Source of the DNA: Bacteroidota bacterium
GTDB taxonomy: Bacteria; Bacteroidota; Bacteroidia; NS11-12g; UBA9320
Length of the DNA: 64,000 bases
Assembly: GCA_016124755.1 (NCBI GenBank)
Contig: WGNA01000011.1
Coordinates: forward strand, 124,001-188,000
Direction of reading: 5' to 3'
The notes below the pieces were generated by a model. That model worked only from the letters and a program-made list of their open reading frames with translations, was not told the origin of the DNA and made no database searches. The stretch's first letter is position 1; the number at the start of each line of letters is the position of its first letter. Below are positions 27,158 to 34,727 of this stretch, piece by piece. Both the position numbers and the translations under genes were made by a program.

Positions 27158-28991
27158 AATTTTCGGAATTCTATTATTCATCGGGTTTTATCTGGGAAAT
27201 TCATCAAGTGGATTCGCACAGCATTTTTTGGATATGAAATACAGTCAGACATTTCAAAATAAAAGACTCGATGACGTGCTGGCGGTAATTGAAGAGGATT
27301 TTGACCTCATTTTTTCCTATCCGTCGGATCTCATTCCCACCGAAAAAATTATTAATAAAACATTTCATAAAGTTCCGTTACGAATGGTGTTACGGGATGT
27401 GCTCGGAGCCGGATTTCGTTTTGTGGAGCGCGGTAGTTACATCATTATTCAGGCTGATCGTCCGGCGAGAGTTTCAAAAAAAGAGGTAACCATAAAAGGG
27501 CAACTTGTGGATGCAGAAACCGGAAAGAAAATTTCCAATGCGACCATTTATGATGTTAATTCTTTAACGACCGTTCAAACCGATAGTAATGGAAATTATG
27601 AATTAAAGTTCGGCTCTAAAACCAAATATGCAGAAGTTGCTGTTGCCCGGGAAAATTATAAAGACACGGTAATACGCATTTATCAGGAAGATTTAAATGC
27701 GTTAAATATAAATCTGAAACCCGCTGATTCGTATTTTGATTCGGATATTTCAATGACCGACAGCATGCCGATTGTGCAGAGATTAGTGAGTAAAGATGCA
27801 TTTTTTACCATGTCGAATGTGCATCTGGAAAAAATACGTCCGGCTCAGATTTCTTTTTTGCCTTTCGCCGGAACCAATGCAAGAATGAGCGGGAAGATCA
27901 CGAATTATTTTTCATTAAATATTTTGGCGGGTTATAGTTATTCCACAACCGGAATTGAAGTTGGGGGTTTGTGCAATATCGATCGGCGCAGCGTTACCGG
28001 TATTCAGGTTGCAGGATTAACGAATATTGCCGGAGGAGAGGTGAGGGGAATTCAGGTAGGCGGTATGTCGAATGTTAATTTATATAGAACATACGGACTA
28101 CAGGTTGCGGGGATATTTAATCATTCCAAAATGCAGGTGTATGGTATGCAGCTTTCGGGTATTTCTAATTACGGATGGAGTGTGAAAGGAAATCAGATTT
28201 CCGGAATAATGAATACTGCCGGATATGTGTCGGGAATTCAATTGGCAGGGATGATCAATGTTGGAAATGTGGATGGGATTCAATGCTCGGGACTCATAAA
28301 TTTCGGGTATAGAAAAGTGCAGGGAATTCAGTTTTCGGGCTTAATTAATTATGCGGGAAAAGTGAACGGAATTCAGTTCGCTTCCCTGCTGAACATTGCC
28401 GGACGGGAAATGAACGGTTTACAGATTAGTTCACTACTCAATGTTTGCGGTAAACTCAACGGTTTGCAGCTCGGTGTAATTAATCTGTGCGATACGGTTG
28501 AATCCGGAGTGAACGTTGGTTTGTTCAATTTTGTTCGGAAAGGATTGCATACACTTCAAATTCATACAACGGAAAATATGCCGTTTAATCTTTCTTTTAA
28601 AACCGGAACCGATCGCTTTTACAATATTTTATCCGCCGGTTTGAGAAAAGATTCTATCTGGATGTTTGGTTATGGAATCGGTTCGATGCATCGCTACAAA
28701 AGCGGGATATTTACCGGAACCGAGTTTCAGTTTAATTCGGTTCAGAAGTCGGATAACGATCCGTTGTCGTTGAATTTCCTGTCGCAGATAACTCCTTTTT
28801 TAGGATATAAAATCTGGAAACATGCCAACGTGAGTTTCGGGCCGGTTTTGAATATTTATTACCGGTACAGTTTACATCACAACAATGTGATCGACGATTA
28901 CAACATTCTTTCAAATGCATTTTACAAGTCGAATGGAACCACCGACAGCCTTGAAATGTCGCTCGGATACAAGGTGGCGTTTTTTTTCTAA
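27150..28991 (+). CDS. STN / carboxypeptidase-regulatory-like protein with LA_2272-type repeat solenoid, no TonB plug or barrel
   Basis: This 613-residue exported protein has a signal peptide, then an STN domain at about 28-95 (RLDDVLAVIEEDFDLIFSYP..., KVPLRMVLRDVL). A CarboxypepD_reg-like domain follows at about 107-190 (VTIKGQLVDAETGKKISNAT), then about 12 repeats of 14-16 residues at 268-455 with the core G-[IL]-Q-[hydrophobic]-[AS]-G-[hydrophobic]-x-N. The C-terminal ~150 residues (FKTGTDRFYNILSAGL..., FLGYKIWKHANVSFGPVLNIYY) look like beta-strands of a small outer-membrane domain. In FecI/FecR operons this position normally encodes a SusC/FecA-type receptor; here the receptor barrel is absent. 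The STN domain should still contact FecR (family knowledge); the ligand and topology are unknown. Confidence 0.85.
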   Translation: MNKIFGILLFIGFYLGNSSSGFAQHFLDMKYSQTFQNKRLDDVLAVIEEDFDLIFSYPSDLIPTEKIINKTFHKVPLRMVLRDVLGAGFRFVERGSYIIIQADRPARVSKKEVTIKGQLVDAETGKKISNATIYDVNSLTTVQTDSNGNYELKFGSKTKYAEVAVARENYKDTVIRIYQEDLNALNINLKPADSYFDSDISMTDSMPIVQRLVSKDAFFTMSNVHLEKIRPAQISFLPFAGTNARMSGKITNYFSLNILAGYSYSTTGIEVGGLCNIDRRSVTGIQVAGLTNIAGGEVRGIQVGGMSNVNLYRTYGLQVAGIFNHSKMQVYGMQLSGISNYGWSVKGNQISGIMNTAGYVSGIQLAGMINVGNVDGIQCSGLINFGYRKVQGIQFSGLINYAGKVNGIQFASLLNIAGREMNGLQISSLLNVCGKLNGLQLGVINLCDTVESGVNVGLFNFVRKGLHTLQIHTTENMPFNLSFKTGTDRFYNILSAGLRKDSIWMFGYGIGSMHRYKSGIFTGTEFQFNSVQKSDNDPLSLNFLSQITPFLGYKIWKHANVSFGPVLNIYYRYSLHHNNVIDDYNILSNAFYKSNGTTDSLEMSLGYKVAFFF

Positions 28992-29062
28992 AATATTTTT
29001 TAATCGCGATAAGGGTATTCCGGAAATGGGTTGTCATAGACCCAAATAAACAGGAATATCAG

Positions 29063-30265
29063 ATGAAGAATCTAATTATTTTGCTGGCCGCGCTGTTCAT
29101 CGGTCAGACATTAAAAAGCCAGAACACAAGCGACACCAATACTACAATGCCGCATGTTCAATTGAGTTTTCTCTATCCTTTAGGAACCAGCGGAACCCAT
29201 TCGATTCGCGAAACTCAGAATGTTTCCATTAACATAATTGCCGGTGCCAATAAGGAAATCGATGGAGTGGAAGTGGGAGGTGTTGCCAATTTTACCAAAG
29301 GTTCTGTAAACGGAGTTCAGATCGCCGGAACCGCTAATCTGGTTATGGATACGCTGAAAGGATTGCAATTAGCCGGGACTGCAAACGTGGTGATGAAAGA
29401 CGTACAGGCTGCCCAGGGATCCGGATTTGCGAATGTTACACTTGGTCGGCACACAGGAGTTCAGGCGGCCGGTTTTGCGAACTATTCCGGAATGAAAATG
29501 CAGGGCGCCCAGATTTCCGGATTTGCCAATGTGGCGATGGATTCGATGGCCGGAATTCAGGTCTCCGGATTTGCGAACACCAGTTTGCACAACACAAAGG
29601 GAAATCAGATTGCCGGTTATATTAATGTGGCAACGGAAACCATGGACGGATTACAGATTGCGGGATTTTCAAACGTTACTACCGGCAGCATGGAAGGCTT
29701 GCAGATTTCCGGATTCGTTAATTATGCTAAAAAAATAAAAGGTGCTCAGCTCGGCTTTATCAATGTGGCCGATACACTGCACGGAATTGCCATCGGGTTT
29801 TTGAGTTTTGCCAAAAACGGATATCACACATTTGAGATCAGTTCGAACGAAACATTTCAAACCAATCTTACTTTTAAAACGGGAGTAAATCAATTTTATA
29901 ATTCGTTGTCGGCCGGGGTGCAATGGAACGGCGATAAATCTGTTTGGGCCTTTGGTTATGGTATCGGAACGCGCAAAATGTTTGGCAATTTGTATTCACT
30001 CTCTGCTGATTTGAGAACGTACGGAGTGTTGCCGGATAAATTTGAAGACGATCACTGGCAATCATTCAATAAACTGGAGTTGTCGTTTGCACGAAGAATT
30101 AATAAATACGTAGAAGTATATGCCGGCGGCAATGTAAATATGTGGTTTTCCGATCCGGATCAGTCAAGGCCGTCGTATTTGCGATCTACCGGAAATCACG
30201 GTTCCGGAAATGATTTCAATTGGGTAATGTATCCCGGATTTCAGGCGGGAATCCGAATATTTTAA
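29063..30265 (+). CDS. Exported LA_2272-type repeat-solenoid protein, paralogue of the preceding gene's C-terminus
   Basis: This 400-residue protein has a signal peptide (MKNLIILLAALFIGQTLKSQ). About 11 repeats of 14-16 residues (about 68-245) have the core G-[AVIL]-Q-[IVLA]-[AS]-G-[FTY]-[AVI]-N. A C-terminal region (FKTGVNQFYNSLSAGVQWNG..., FGYGIGTRK) is clearly homologous to the end of the upstream STN protein (FKTGTDRFYNILSAGL..., FGYGIGSMH). It lacks STN and CarboxypepD domains. It lies 71 bp downstream on the same strand, before a strong terminator, so it is the last gene of the FecI/FecR operon. It is probably a surface partner or the regulated product. Confidence 0.85.
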   Translation: MKNLIILLAALFIGQTLKSQNTSDTNTTMPHVQLSFLYPLGTSGTHSIRETQNVSINIIAGANKEIDGVEVGGVANFTKGSVNGVQIAGTANLVMDTLKGLQLAGTANVVMKDVQAAQGSGFANVTLGRHTGVQAAGFANYSGMKMQGAQISGFANVAMDSMAGIQVSGFANTSLHNTKGNQIAGYINVATETMDGLQIAGFSNVTTGSMEGLQISGFVNYAKKIKGAQLGFINVADTLHGIAIGFLSFAKNGYHTFEISSNETFQTNLTFKTGVNQFYNSLSAGVQWNGDKSVWAFGYGIGTRKMFGNLYSLSADLRTYGVLPDKFEDDHWQSFNKLELSFARRINKYVEVYAGGNVNMWFSDPDQSRPSYLRSTGNHGSGNDFNWVMYPGFQAGIRIF

Positions 30266-30284
30266 ATCAACAAAGTCGGTTCTT

Positions 30285-30326
30285 AAATCGGCCCCGGAGA
30301 TCATTCTTCGGGGCCGATTTTTTTTA
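30285..30326 (+). terminator. Strong rho-independent terminator of the FecI/FecR/solenoid operon
   Basis: AAATCGGCCCCG (30285-30296) pairs perfectly with CGGGGCCGATTT (30309-30320) around a 12-nt loop, followed by a T-run. It starts 20 bp after the stop of the second solenoid gene. Confidence 0.9.
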
Positions 30327-30471
30327 TTTACGATTGCTGATTTTTGAATTTAGATCGGCTTAATCAGGATGGTTTGTGAATCCGAATTAATTTTTCTTCG
30401 CTCTACCCAGAAATTTATTTAGAAACCGACTTTAATTAATGAAAAGAATGAAAAGAATGAAAAAGAATTGG

Positions 30472-30495
30472 GTCGGTAACGGGGATGCTACGGAC
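30472..30495. repeat. Dispersed 24-nt hairpin, copy 4 (degenerate)
   Basis: GTCGGTAACG, loop GGGA, TGCTACGGAC. Two stem mismatches and one G-T pair remain, so this is the most decayed copy of the family. Confidence 0.5.
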
Positions 30496-30589
30496 AGGGG
30501 AATGGTGGGAGTTCGGCGGACGGTCCGCCTGCGCTAAAGCTTTGAAATAATTAAAAAATGAAAAGAATGAAAGGAATGAAAAAAATTGA

Positions 30590-30613
30590 GTCGGTGGTGG
30601 GGATGTTACCGAC
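30590..30613. repeat. Dispersed 24-nt hairpin, copy 5 (pairs with G-T wobbles)
   Basis: GTCGGTGGTG, loop GGGA, TGTTACCGAC. All ten positions can pair if four G-T wobbles are allowed. Wobble pairing on one strand only suggests that an RNA or single-stranded form of this strand matters. Confidence 0.55.
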
Positions 30614-31019
30614 AGGGAATTGGTGGGAGTTCGGCGGACGGTCCGCCTACGCAATAGCTGGCGCTAAAGCTTCGGCGGACGAGGGCTTAACGATTGAAGC
30701 GGTTACGAAAGACGGGCAAACGGATGGCGGTGGCCAAATAAAAAAGCGACTGACAGAAGCTCTTTTTGTTGGCTACAACGCCCCGTGAGCCCGTATGAAG
30801 TTTGAGCGGAAAGCGTGTAAAAAGCCCGGTATTTTAATTGACGATCGCAGATTTTAGATGTTGGATCGGATGTTTTAAGGAGTTGAACTTAAAAGTCTGA
30901 TTTAGATTGGATTTTCAATGATGGGATTTGTGGTTGAGAGATTCGACAGGATGATGAATGAAATTCGTGACAAGAGAAATTTTCTTTTCGGGCAAATATT
31001 CCTTTGATTCGTATGCCAT

Positions 31020-31817
31020 ATGATTATTAGCATTACGAAGACTCTTAACATCCGGACTTTTGTACTAACGGGTTTATTGGCTGCACTTGTAGCGGCTTTT
31101 TCCGGGTGCAACGACGGGCATAAAGACGATTTTTCAATTGATGGGCAGGATGTGGGTGTCTCTGCCAAAAACATATTGGTTTCGGGAGATGTGAATGAAC
31201 TCGTACTCGAATTTATTTATGTTGAAGAGCACGCCCCGCAACAGGAAACCATTGACAGTTTTGTGTCGTGGGTTGATGATTTGTGTGTAAAACCAAAGGG
31301 AATACGGGTGGTGAAAACGCCAATAAATTCTTTGAACGAAGAATCGTTTTCAATCGGGGAAGTACAGGTTGTGGAAGACCGTTTCAGAACTGAAAAATCC
31401 ATTGGAGATAAACTGGCGATTACCATCTTTTTTGCCGATGCCGGATACAGCGGAGACGAAACCGATACAACCCGTACGCAGGTTCTTGGAATTGCCTATC
31501 ACAATACTTCAATCGTAATTTTTGAAAAATCCATTGAGGAATTCAGTGACCAGCCTTTGATTGAACCCAAACGTTCGAAATTGGAGCGAACCGTTTTATA
31601 TCATGAATTCGGACACCTGCTCGGATTGGTGAACGCCGGCACATCGATGGTAACCGAACATCAGGATGTTGAAAATGGCCACCATTGCAACAATGAGCAA
31701 TGCCTGATGTACTGGTCGATCGAAACCAACAATTTTGTTGACCAACTCTTTAGCCGAAATACAGTTCCGGAGTTTGACAAAAACTGTCTGGATGATCTGG
31801 CGCAGAAAAGACTTTGA
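31020..31817 (+). CDS. Lipoprotein zinc metalloprotease (HExxH, metzincin-like)
   Basis: This 265-residue protein has a lipoprotein signal with lipobox ending at C30 (AAFSGC). The zinc site is YHEFGHLLGLVN (H195, E196, H199), extended as HExxHxxGxxN, so the third ligand would be Asn rather than the His/Asp of classical metzincins. A Met-turn-like LMYW lies after a cysteine pair (CNNEQC). Similar proteins in Bacteroidota are annotated as membrane metalloproteases; the substrate is unknown. It is an isolated gene between two repeat-rich noncoding regions. Confidence 0.85.
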   Translation: MIISITKTLNIRTFVLTGLLAALVAAFSGCNDGHKDDFSIDGQDVGVSAKNILVSGDVNELVLEFIYVEEHAPQQETIDSFVSWVDDLCVKPKGIRVVKTPINSLNEESFSIGEVQVVEDRFRTEKSIGDKLAITIFFADAGYSGDETDTTRTQVLGIAYHNTSIVIFEKSIEEFSDQPLIEPKRSKLERTVLYHEFGHLLGLVNAGTSMVTEHQDVENGHHCNNEQCLMYWSIETNNFVDQLFSRNTVPEFDKNCLDDLAQKRL

Positions 31818-31858
31818 GGAAAAGCGAAAATCGAAAATCGAAAAGCGAAGGAGCACAG

Positions 31859-32389
31859 CGGATAAAAATCGAAACAGGAAAAACGATCCTCCTGCCTTGC
31901 ACTACAAATTTAACAATGACTCAAACTGCGATACTTCGCGAAAAACTTTGCGTGAATCTGCGGTTAGAACAAAAAACGAATCCACCTTCGCCAGGTTATA
32001 TAGTTGAATTAGAAAAACTTTAGTACGGGCTTTGGCGGATAAAAATCGAAACAGGAAAAACGATCCTCCTGCCTTGCACTACAAATTTAACAATGACTCA
32101 AACTGCGATACTTTGCGAAAAACTTTGCGTGAATCTGCGGTTAGAACAAAAAGCGAATCCACCTTCGCTAGGTTATATAGTTGAATTAGAAAAACTTTAG
32201 TACGGGCTTTGGCGGATAAAAATCGAAACAGGAAAAACGATCCTCCTGCCTTGCACTACAAATTTAACAATGACTCAAACTGCGATACTTCGCGAAAAAC
32301 TTTGCGTGAATCTGCGGTTAGAACAAAAAGCGAATCCACCTACGCCGGATTATATTGTTGAATCAGAAAAACTTTAGTATGGGCTTCGG
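31859..32389. repeat. Tandem array: three 177-bp repeats plus a partial fourth
   Basis: Units run 31859-32035, 32036-32212 and 32213-32389, exactly 177 bp each, with a decaying fourth unit from 32390. Each begins CGGATAAAAATCGAAACAGG and contains CTTCGCGAAAAACTTTGCG-type repeats. The units differ at only a few bases, implying recent amplification or homogenisation. Each holds a 35-codon ATG frame (31916-32023, 32093-32200, 32270-32377), but most differences there change amino acids, so coding is not supported. The whole 31818-32533 gap has no other feature apart from GAAAATCGAAAAGCGAA runs at its start. Confidence 0.85.
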
Positions 32390-32533
32390 CGGATAAATAT
32401 TAAAAATCGAATACACCTTTGCTTATGGACTTTCTTTTACGCCGCAGCAATGCAGATGAAAAAACTTTGTGTGACTTCCCGGTTTATTTGAACATTCAGA
32501 TCGTAATTCGCAAATCAACCTTCCAAAATATTT

Positions 32534-32983
32534 ATGTCTTATTCAACTTGTCTTTGGTTTGATGGCCGTGCTGAAGAAGCAGCTCATTTTTATGCAAAAC
32601 TATTTCCGGATGTGCAGATTAATAACATCTCAAAAATGCCGGATGGAAGTGTGATGTCGGTTGATTTTACAATGCTGGATCAACATTTTATTGCACTCAA
32701 CGGCAATCGCGATCAGCCGTTTACCGACGCCATTTCATTTGTGGTGAATTGTGCTTCTCAGGAAGAAATTGACCGATACTGGAATGCGTTTAAGGACAAT
32801 GGTGGTGTGGAGTTGCGTTGTGGTTGGATTCGCGATCCGTTCGGAATTACGTGGCAGATATTACCTGCAGATTTATGGAAATATTTGTCGGTGGCAGATC
32901 CGGAAAAATCTCAAAAAGTACGATCTGCTTTTTTTGCCATGAAAAAAATTGTAATTAACGAATTAGCTATTGCGATTAAATAG
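32534..32983 (+). CDS. VOC-superfamily protein (PhnB / 3-demethylubiquinone methyltransferase-like fold)
   Basis: These 149 residues have the typical opening STCLWFDGRAEEAAHFYAKLFP and the C-terminal half WIRDPFGITWQILPADLW, as in the 3-dmu-9_3-mt/PhnB group of the vicinal oxygen chelate superfamily. Members are often misnamed methyltransferases; the real activity of this protein is unknown. It is cytoplasmic and monocistronic, and convergent with a lipoprotein gene 4 bp away. Confidence 0.9.
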   Translation: MSYSTCLWFDGRAEEAAHFYAKLFPDVQINNISKMPDGSVMSVDFTMLDQHFIALNGNRDQPFTDAISFVVNCASQEEIDRYWNAFKDNGGVELRCGWIRDPFGITWQILPADLWKYLSVADPEKSQKVRSAFFAMKKIVINELAIAIK

Positions 32984-32986
32984 TTT

Positions 32987-33535
32987 CTATTTTAAAACAA
33001 AGCCATCCATCATTTGATTCGCCGTTGAAATATAGGTGTCGAAATCATTAATGAGGGTGGTAAATGTTAAGATGTAGGCTTTGTTATTTTTTATCCAATA
33101 ACACTGTCTGAATTTCATAATTCTTCCGCCCTGATTAGCCGAAAAAATTACGGTGTGATATTCGTTTCCATTGGCATTTTTTCGTTCGCTTTTTTCGAGA
33201 TTCCCATCCACGAACATTTGCGTAATTTGTTTTTCGGATTCTGTTACATAATAATCCAGATCCTTTGCATCTTTCCCTAATTCTCTCACCAATAAGTTAA
33301 TATTTTCACCGAATCCGTTGCTGTCGCTTTCGTCTTCGTGCAACACAAAAAGTCGGGAACCATACATTCCGCTGGTATCTAATTGCCAGTCGGAAGGATA
33401 AAAAATGGCGTACTCTTTTGTCTGGTAAGTCGACCAACCCTCCGGAGCTTTTATTTCGAAAGTTGATTTCTGATTACATGCGCTGAGTAACAGTACAGCA
33501 CACAAGGTGGTAATAAAATTGGATGTGGCTTTCAT
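32987..33535 (-). CDS. PsbP-like lipoprotein
   Basis: This 182-residue lipoprotein starts at MKATSNFITTLCAVLLLSAC, with lipobox LLSAC. An upstream in-frame ATG at 33583 would spoil the signal. The mature part (APEGWSTYQTKEYAIFYPSDWQLD..., INLLVRELGKDAKDLDYYV..., FRQCYWIKNNKAYILTFTT) matches the PsbP/DUF1795-like fold. It is probably an envelope protein of unknown function. It is the last of several small minus-strand envelope genes. Confidence 0.8.
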   Translation of the reverse strand: MKATSNFITTLCAVLLLSACNQKSTFEIKAPEGWSTYQTKEYAIFYPSDWQLDTSGMYGSRLFVLHEDESDSNGFGENINLLVRELGKDAKDLDYYVTESEKQITQMFVDGNLEKSERKNANGNEYHTVIFSANQGGRIMKFRQCYWIKNNKAYILTFTTLINDFDTYISTANQMMDGFVLK

Positions 33536-33588
33536 AATGGCGACCAAATTAGGAAATGGCATTGAAATAATTTTCGGAATCAACCGAA

Positions 33589-34167
33589 TTATTTGAGAGG
33601 AGCCTGAATGGAATAAGATATAACCATATTTTCCGAATCTTCCGTTGCCGACAGTTGCAGTGAATCTTTGGAAATAAAATCGATTTGAAGAGGCATAACC
33701 TCTCCACCTGTGGCAATGTACACGGTTTTCGGTGATTTAAACCTCCAGAAACCTTTTTCGATAATTCCGGTTTTATCCGAAAGCTCAAAAGTTTTGTTGC
33801 TCTTGAACTTCATGGCGCCAACCTCTTTCGGCGACATATCTGTTTGGGATTCGCCGTTTACAGAAACATTTTTCATATACCATTTGTGACAAAGAGATCT
33901 GAAAGTAGAATTATTCGAATTGGATTCAGAATCGTCAATTTTTTCAATTGCCTCCCGCGACCGGGTAAGTTCTTCTTCCGAAACATAATAATCTTTTGAT
34001 TTGAAATCCGGTGTTTCTATGCGCTCAGGACCGTTTTCAGATATTTCGGCCGGCATTTCTTCTTCCATATTTATAGTTTCCGTTTCGGATGAATCTGTTT
34101 TGGTATTGGAACAGGAAAAGATTAAGAATGCGAAAAAGCAATTAAGAAACAAGGCTATTGGTTTCAT
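33589..34167 (-). CDS. Lipoprotein with lipocalin-like domain
   Basis: About 192 residues start at MKPIALFLNCFFAFLIFSCSN (lipobox IFSC); the longer reading from 34239 has no signal at its N-terminus. An acidic linker is followed by a lipocalin-like beta fold (LCHKWYMKNVSVNGESQTDM..., FKSNKTFELSDKTGIIEKGFWRF, SKDSLQLSA). The function is unknown. The same fold recurs in the next gene upstream. Confidence 0.75.
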   Translation of the reverse strand: MKPIALFLNCFFAFLIFSCSNTKTDSSETETINMEEEMPAEISENGPERIETPDFKSKDYYVSEEELTRSREAIEKIDDSESNSNNSTFRSLCHKWYMKNVSVNGESQTDMSPKEVGAMKFKSNKTFELSDKTGIIEKGFWRFKSPKTVYIATGGEVMPLQIDFISKDSLQLSATEDSENMVISYSIQAPLK

Positions 34168-34252
34168 GAAGTTTATTGTTTTGGATTGGGAGGGAATATA
34201 GGGAATAGGAATCGGATACGAATCATATTCTATCATCAAGAGGCCTAAAATT

Positions 34253-34657
34253 TTATTCCCGCTTCAGCACCATCTCCACGCTTCCGAAATCTACAATTGT
34301 TTGTCTCCAAACCATCGAGTCATTTTTCAAATACACGATTTGATATTCTTCCCGATTTTGTTTTCCATGGGAGCGATACGTCATCTTTAGGGTCTTATCT
34401 GAAATTATCTGGTATGTTCCACCTTCCGGCGTGGATACATAATTTGAATGCATTTGGAAAACAGTGTCTGATTGGAAAGAATACACACTTGAAAGTGCTT
34501 CTTCTTCTGCGGCTTTGATCAGATCAGGAGACAAATATGGCATATAGGCTATCATTTTTTTTATATGCCAGGTGCCGGAGATTTCATGTGGGTGATAATA
34601 CGAGAATCCGGCAAATATCAGAGCCGTTATTATCAAAACATACAAGTGCTTTTTCAC
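34253..34657 (-). CDS. Small exported lipocalin-like protein
   Basis: This 134-residue protein has an N-terminal hydrophobic signal or anchor (MKKHLYVLIITALIFAGFSYY) followed by ISGTWHIKKMIAYMPYL..., YSFQSDTVFQMHSNYVSTPEGGTYQIISDKTLKMTY, the usual pattern of small lipocalin-like domains. The function is unknown. It lies between the thioredoxin/propeller gene (70-bp gap) and another lipocalin-like lipoprotein. Confidence 0.7.
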   Translation of the reverse strand: MKKHLYVLIITALIFAGFSYYHPHEISGTWHIKKMIAYMPYLSPDLIKAAEEEALSSVYSFQSDTVFQMHSNYVSTPEGGTYQIISDKTLKMTYRSHGKQNREEYQIVYLKNDSMVWRQTIVDFGSVEMVLKRE

Positions 34658-34727
34658 AGTAATTAGGGATGATGTTCGTTTTCAAATGCAATATACATCA
34701 ACCTGATAGAAACATCAGCGACGAGAA

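Larger units (their letters stand above)
30441..30672. repeat. Direct duplication of a composite hairpin repeat (offset 119 bp)
   Basis: Copy A starts at 30441 and copy B at 30560. Each has a GAAAAGAATG-type purine tract, then a GTCGGT hairpin, then ACAGGG and GGTGGGAGTTCGGCGGACGG with a GGCGGAC-G-GTCCGCC palindrome, then GCGCTAAAGCTT. Copy B has about 20 extra bases before the last part. The copies differ at many stem positions. Confidence 0.65.
30327..31019. other. 693-bp noncoding region with duplicated composite repeat
   Basis: It contains two ~100-bp direct copies of a composite repeat (from 30441 and 30560). A more GC-rich tract follows at about 30660-30830, free of obvious gene signal, and then AT-rich DNA leading to the metalloprotease. 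A 76-codon frame across 30558-30788 is judged repeat-derived. I see no promoter that meets the consensus. Confidence 0.5.

Noticed and set aside
30558..30788. 76-codon plus frame
   Set aside because: It starts in the purine repeat tract and continues through hairpins; no family match, so judged repeat-derived.
30740..30800. Integron attC-like site
   Set aside because: A GTTG-type core was considered, but the paired core boxes of attC are not present.
31916..32377. 35-codon ATG frames in each 177-bp repeat as real small genes
   Set aside because: Most differences between copies change amino acids, and there is no start signal beyond the repeat itself.
31859..32389. CRISPR array
   Set aside because: Units of 177 bp with no short conserved repeat and unique spacers; the 14-mers at 52620 likewise have no spacers.
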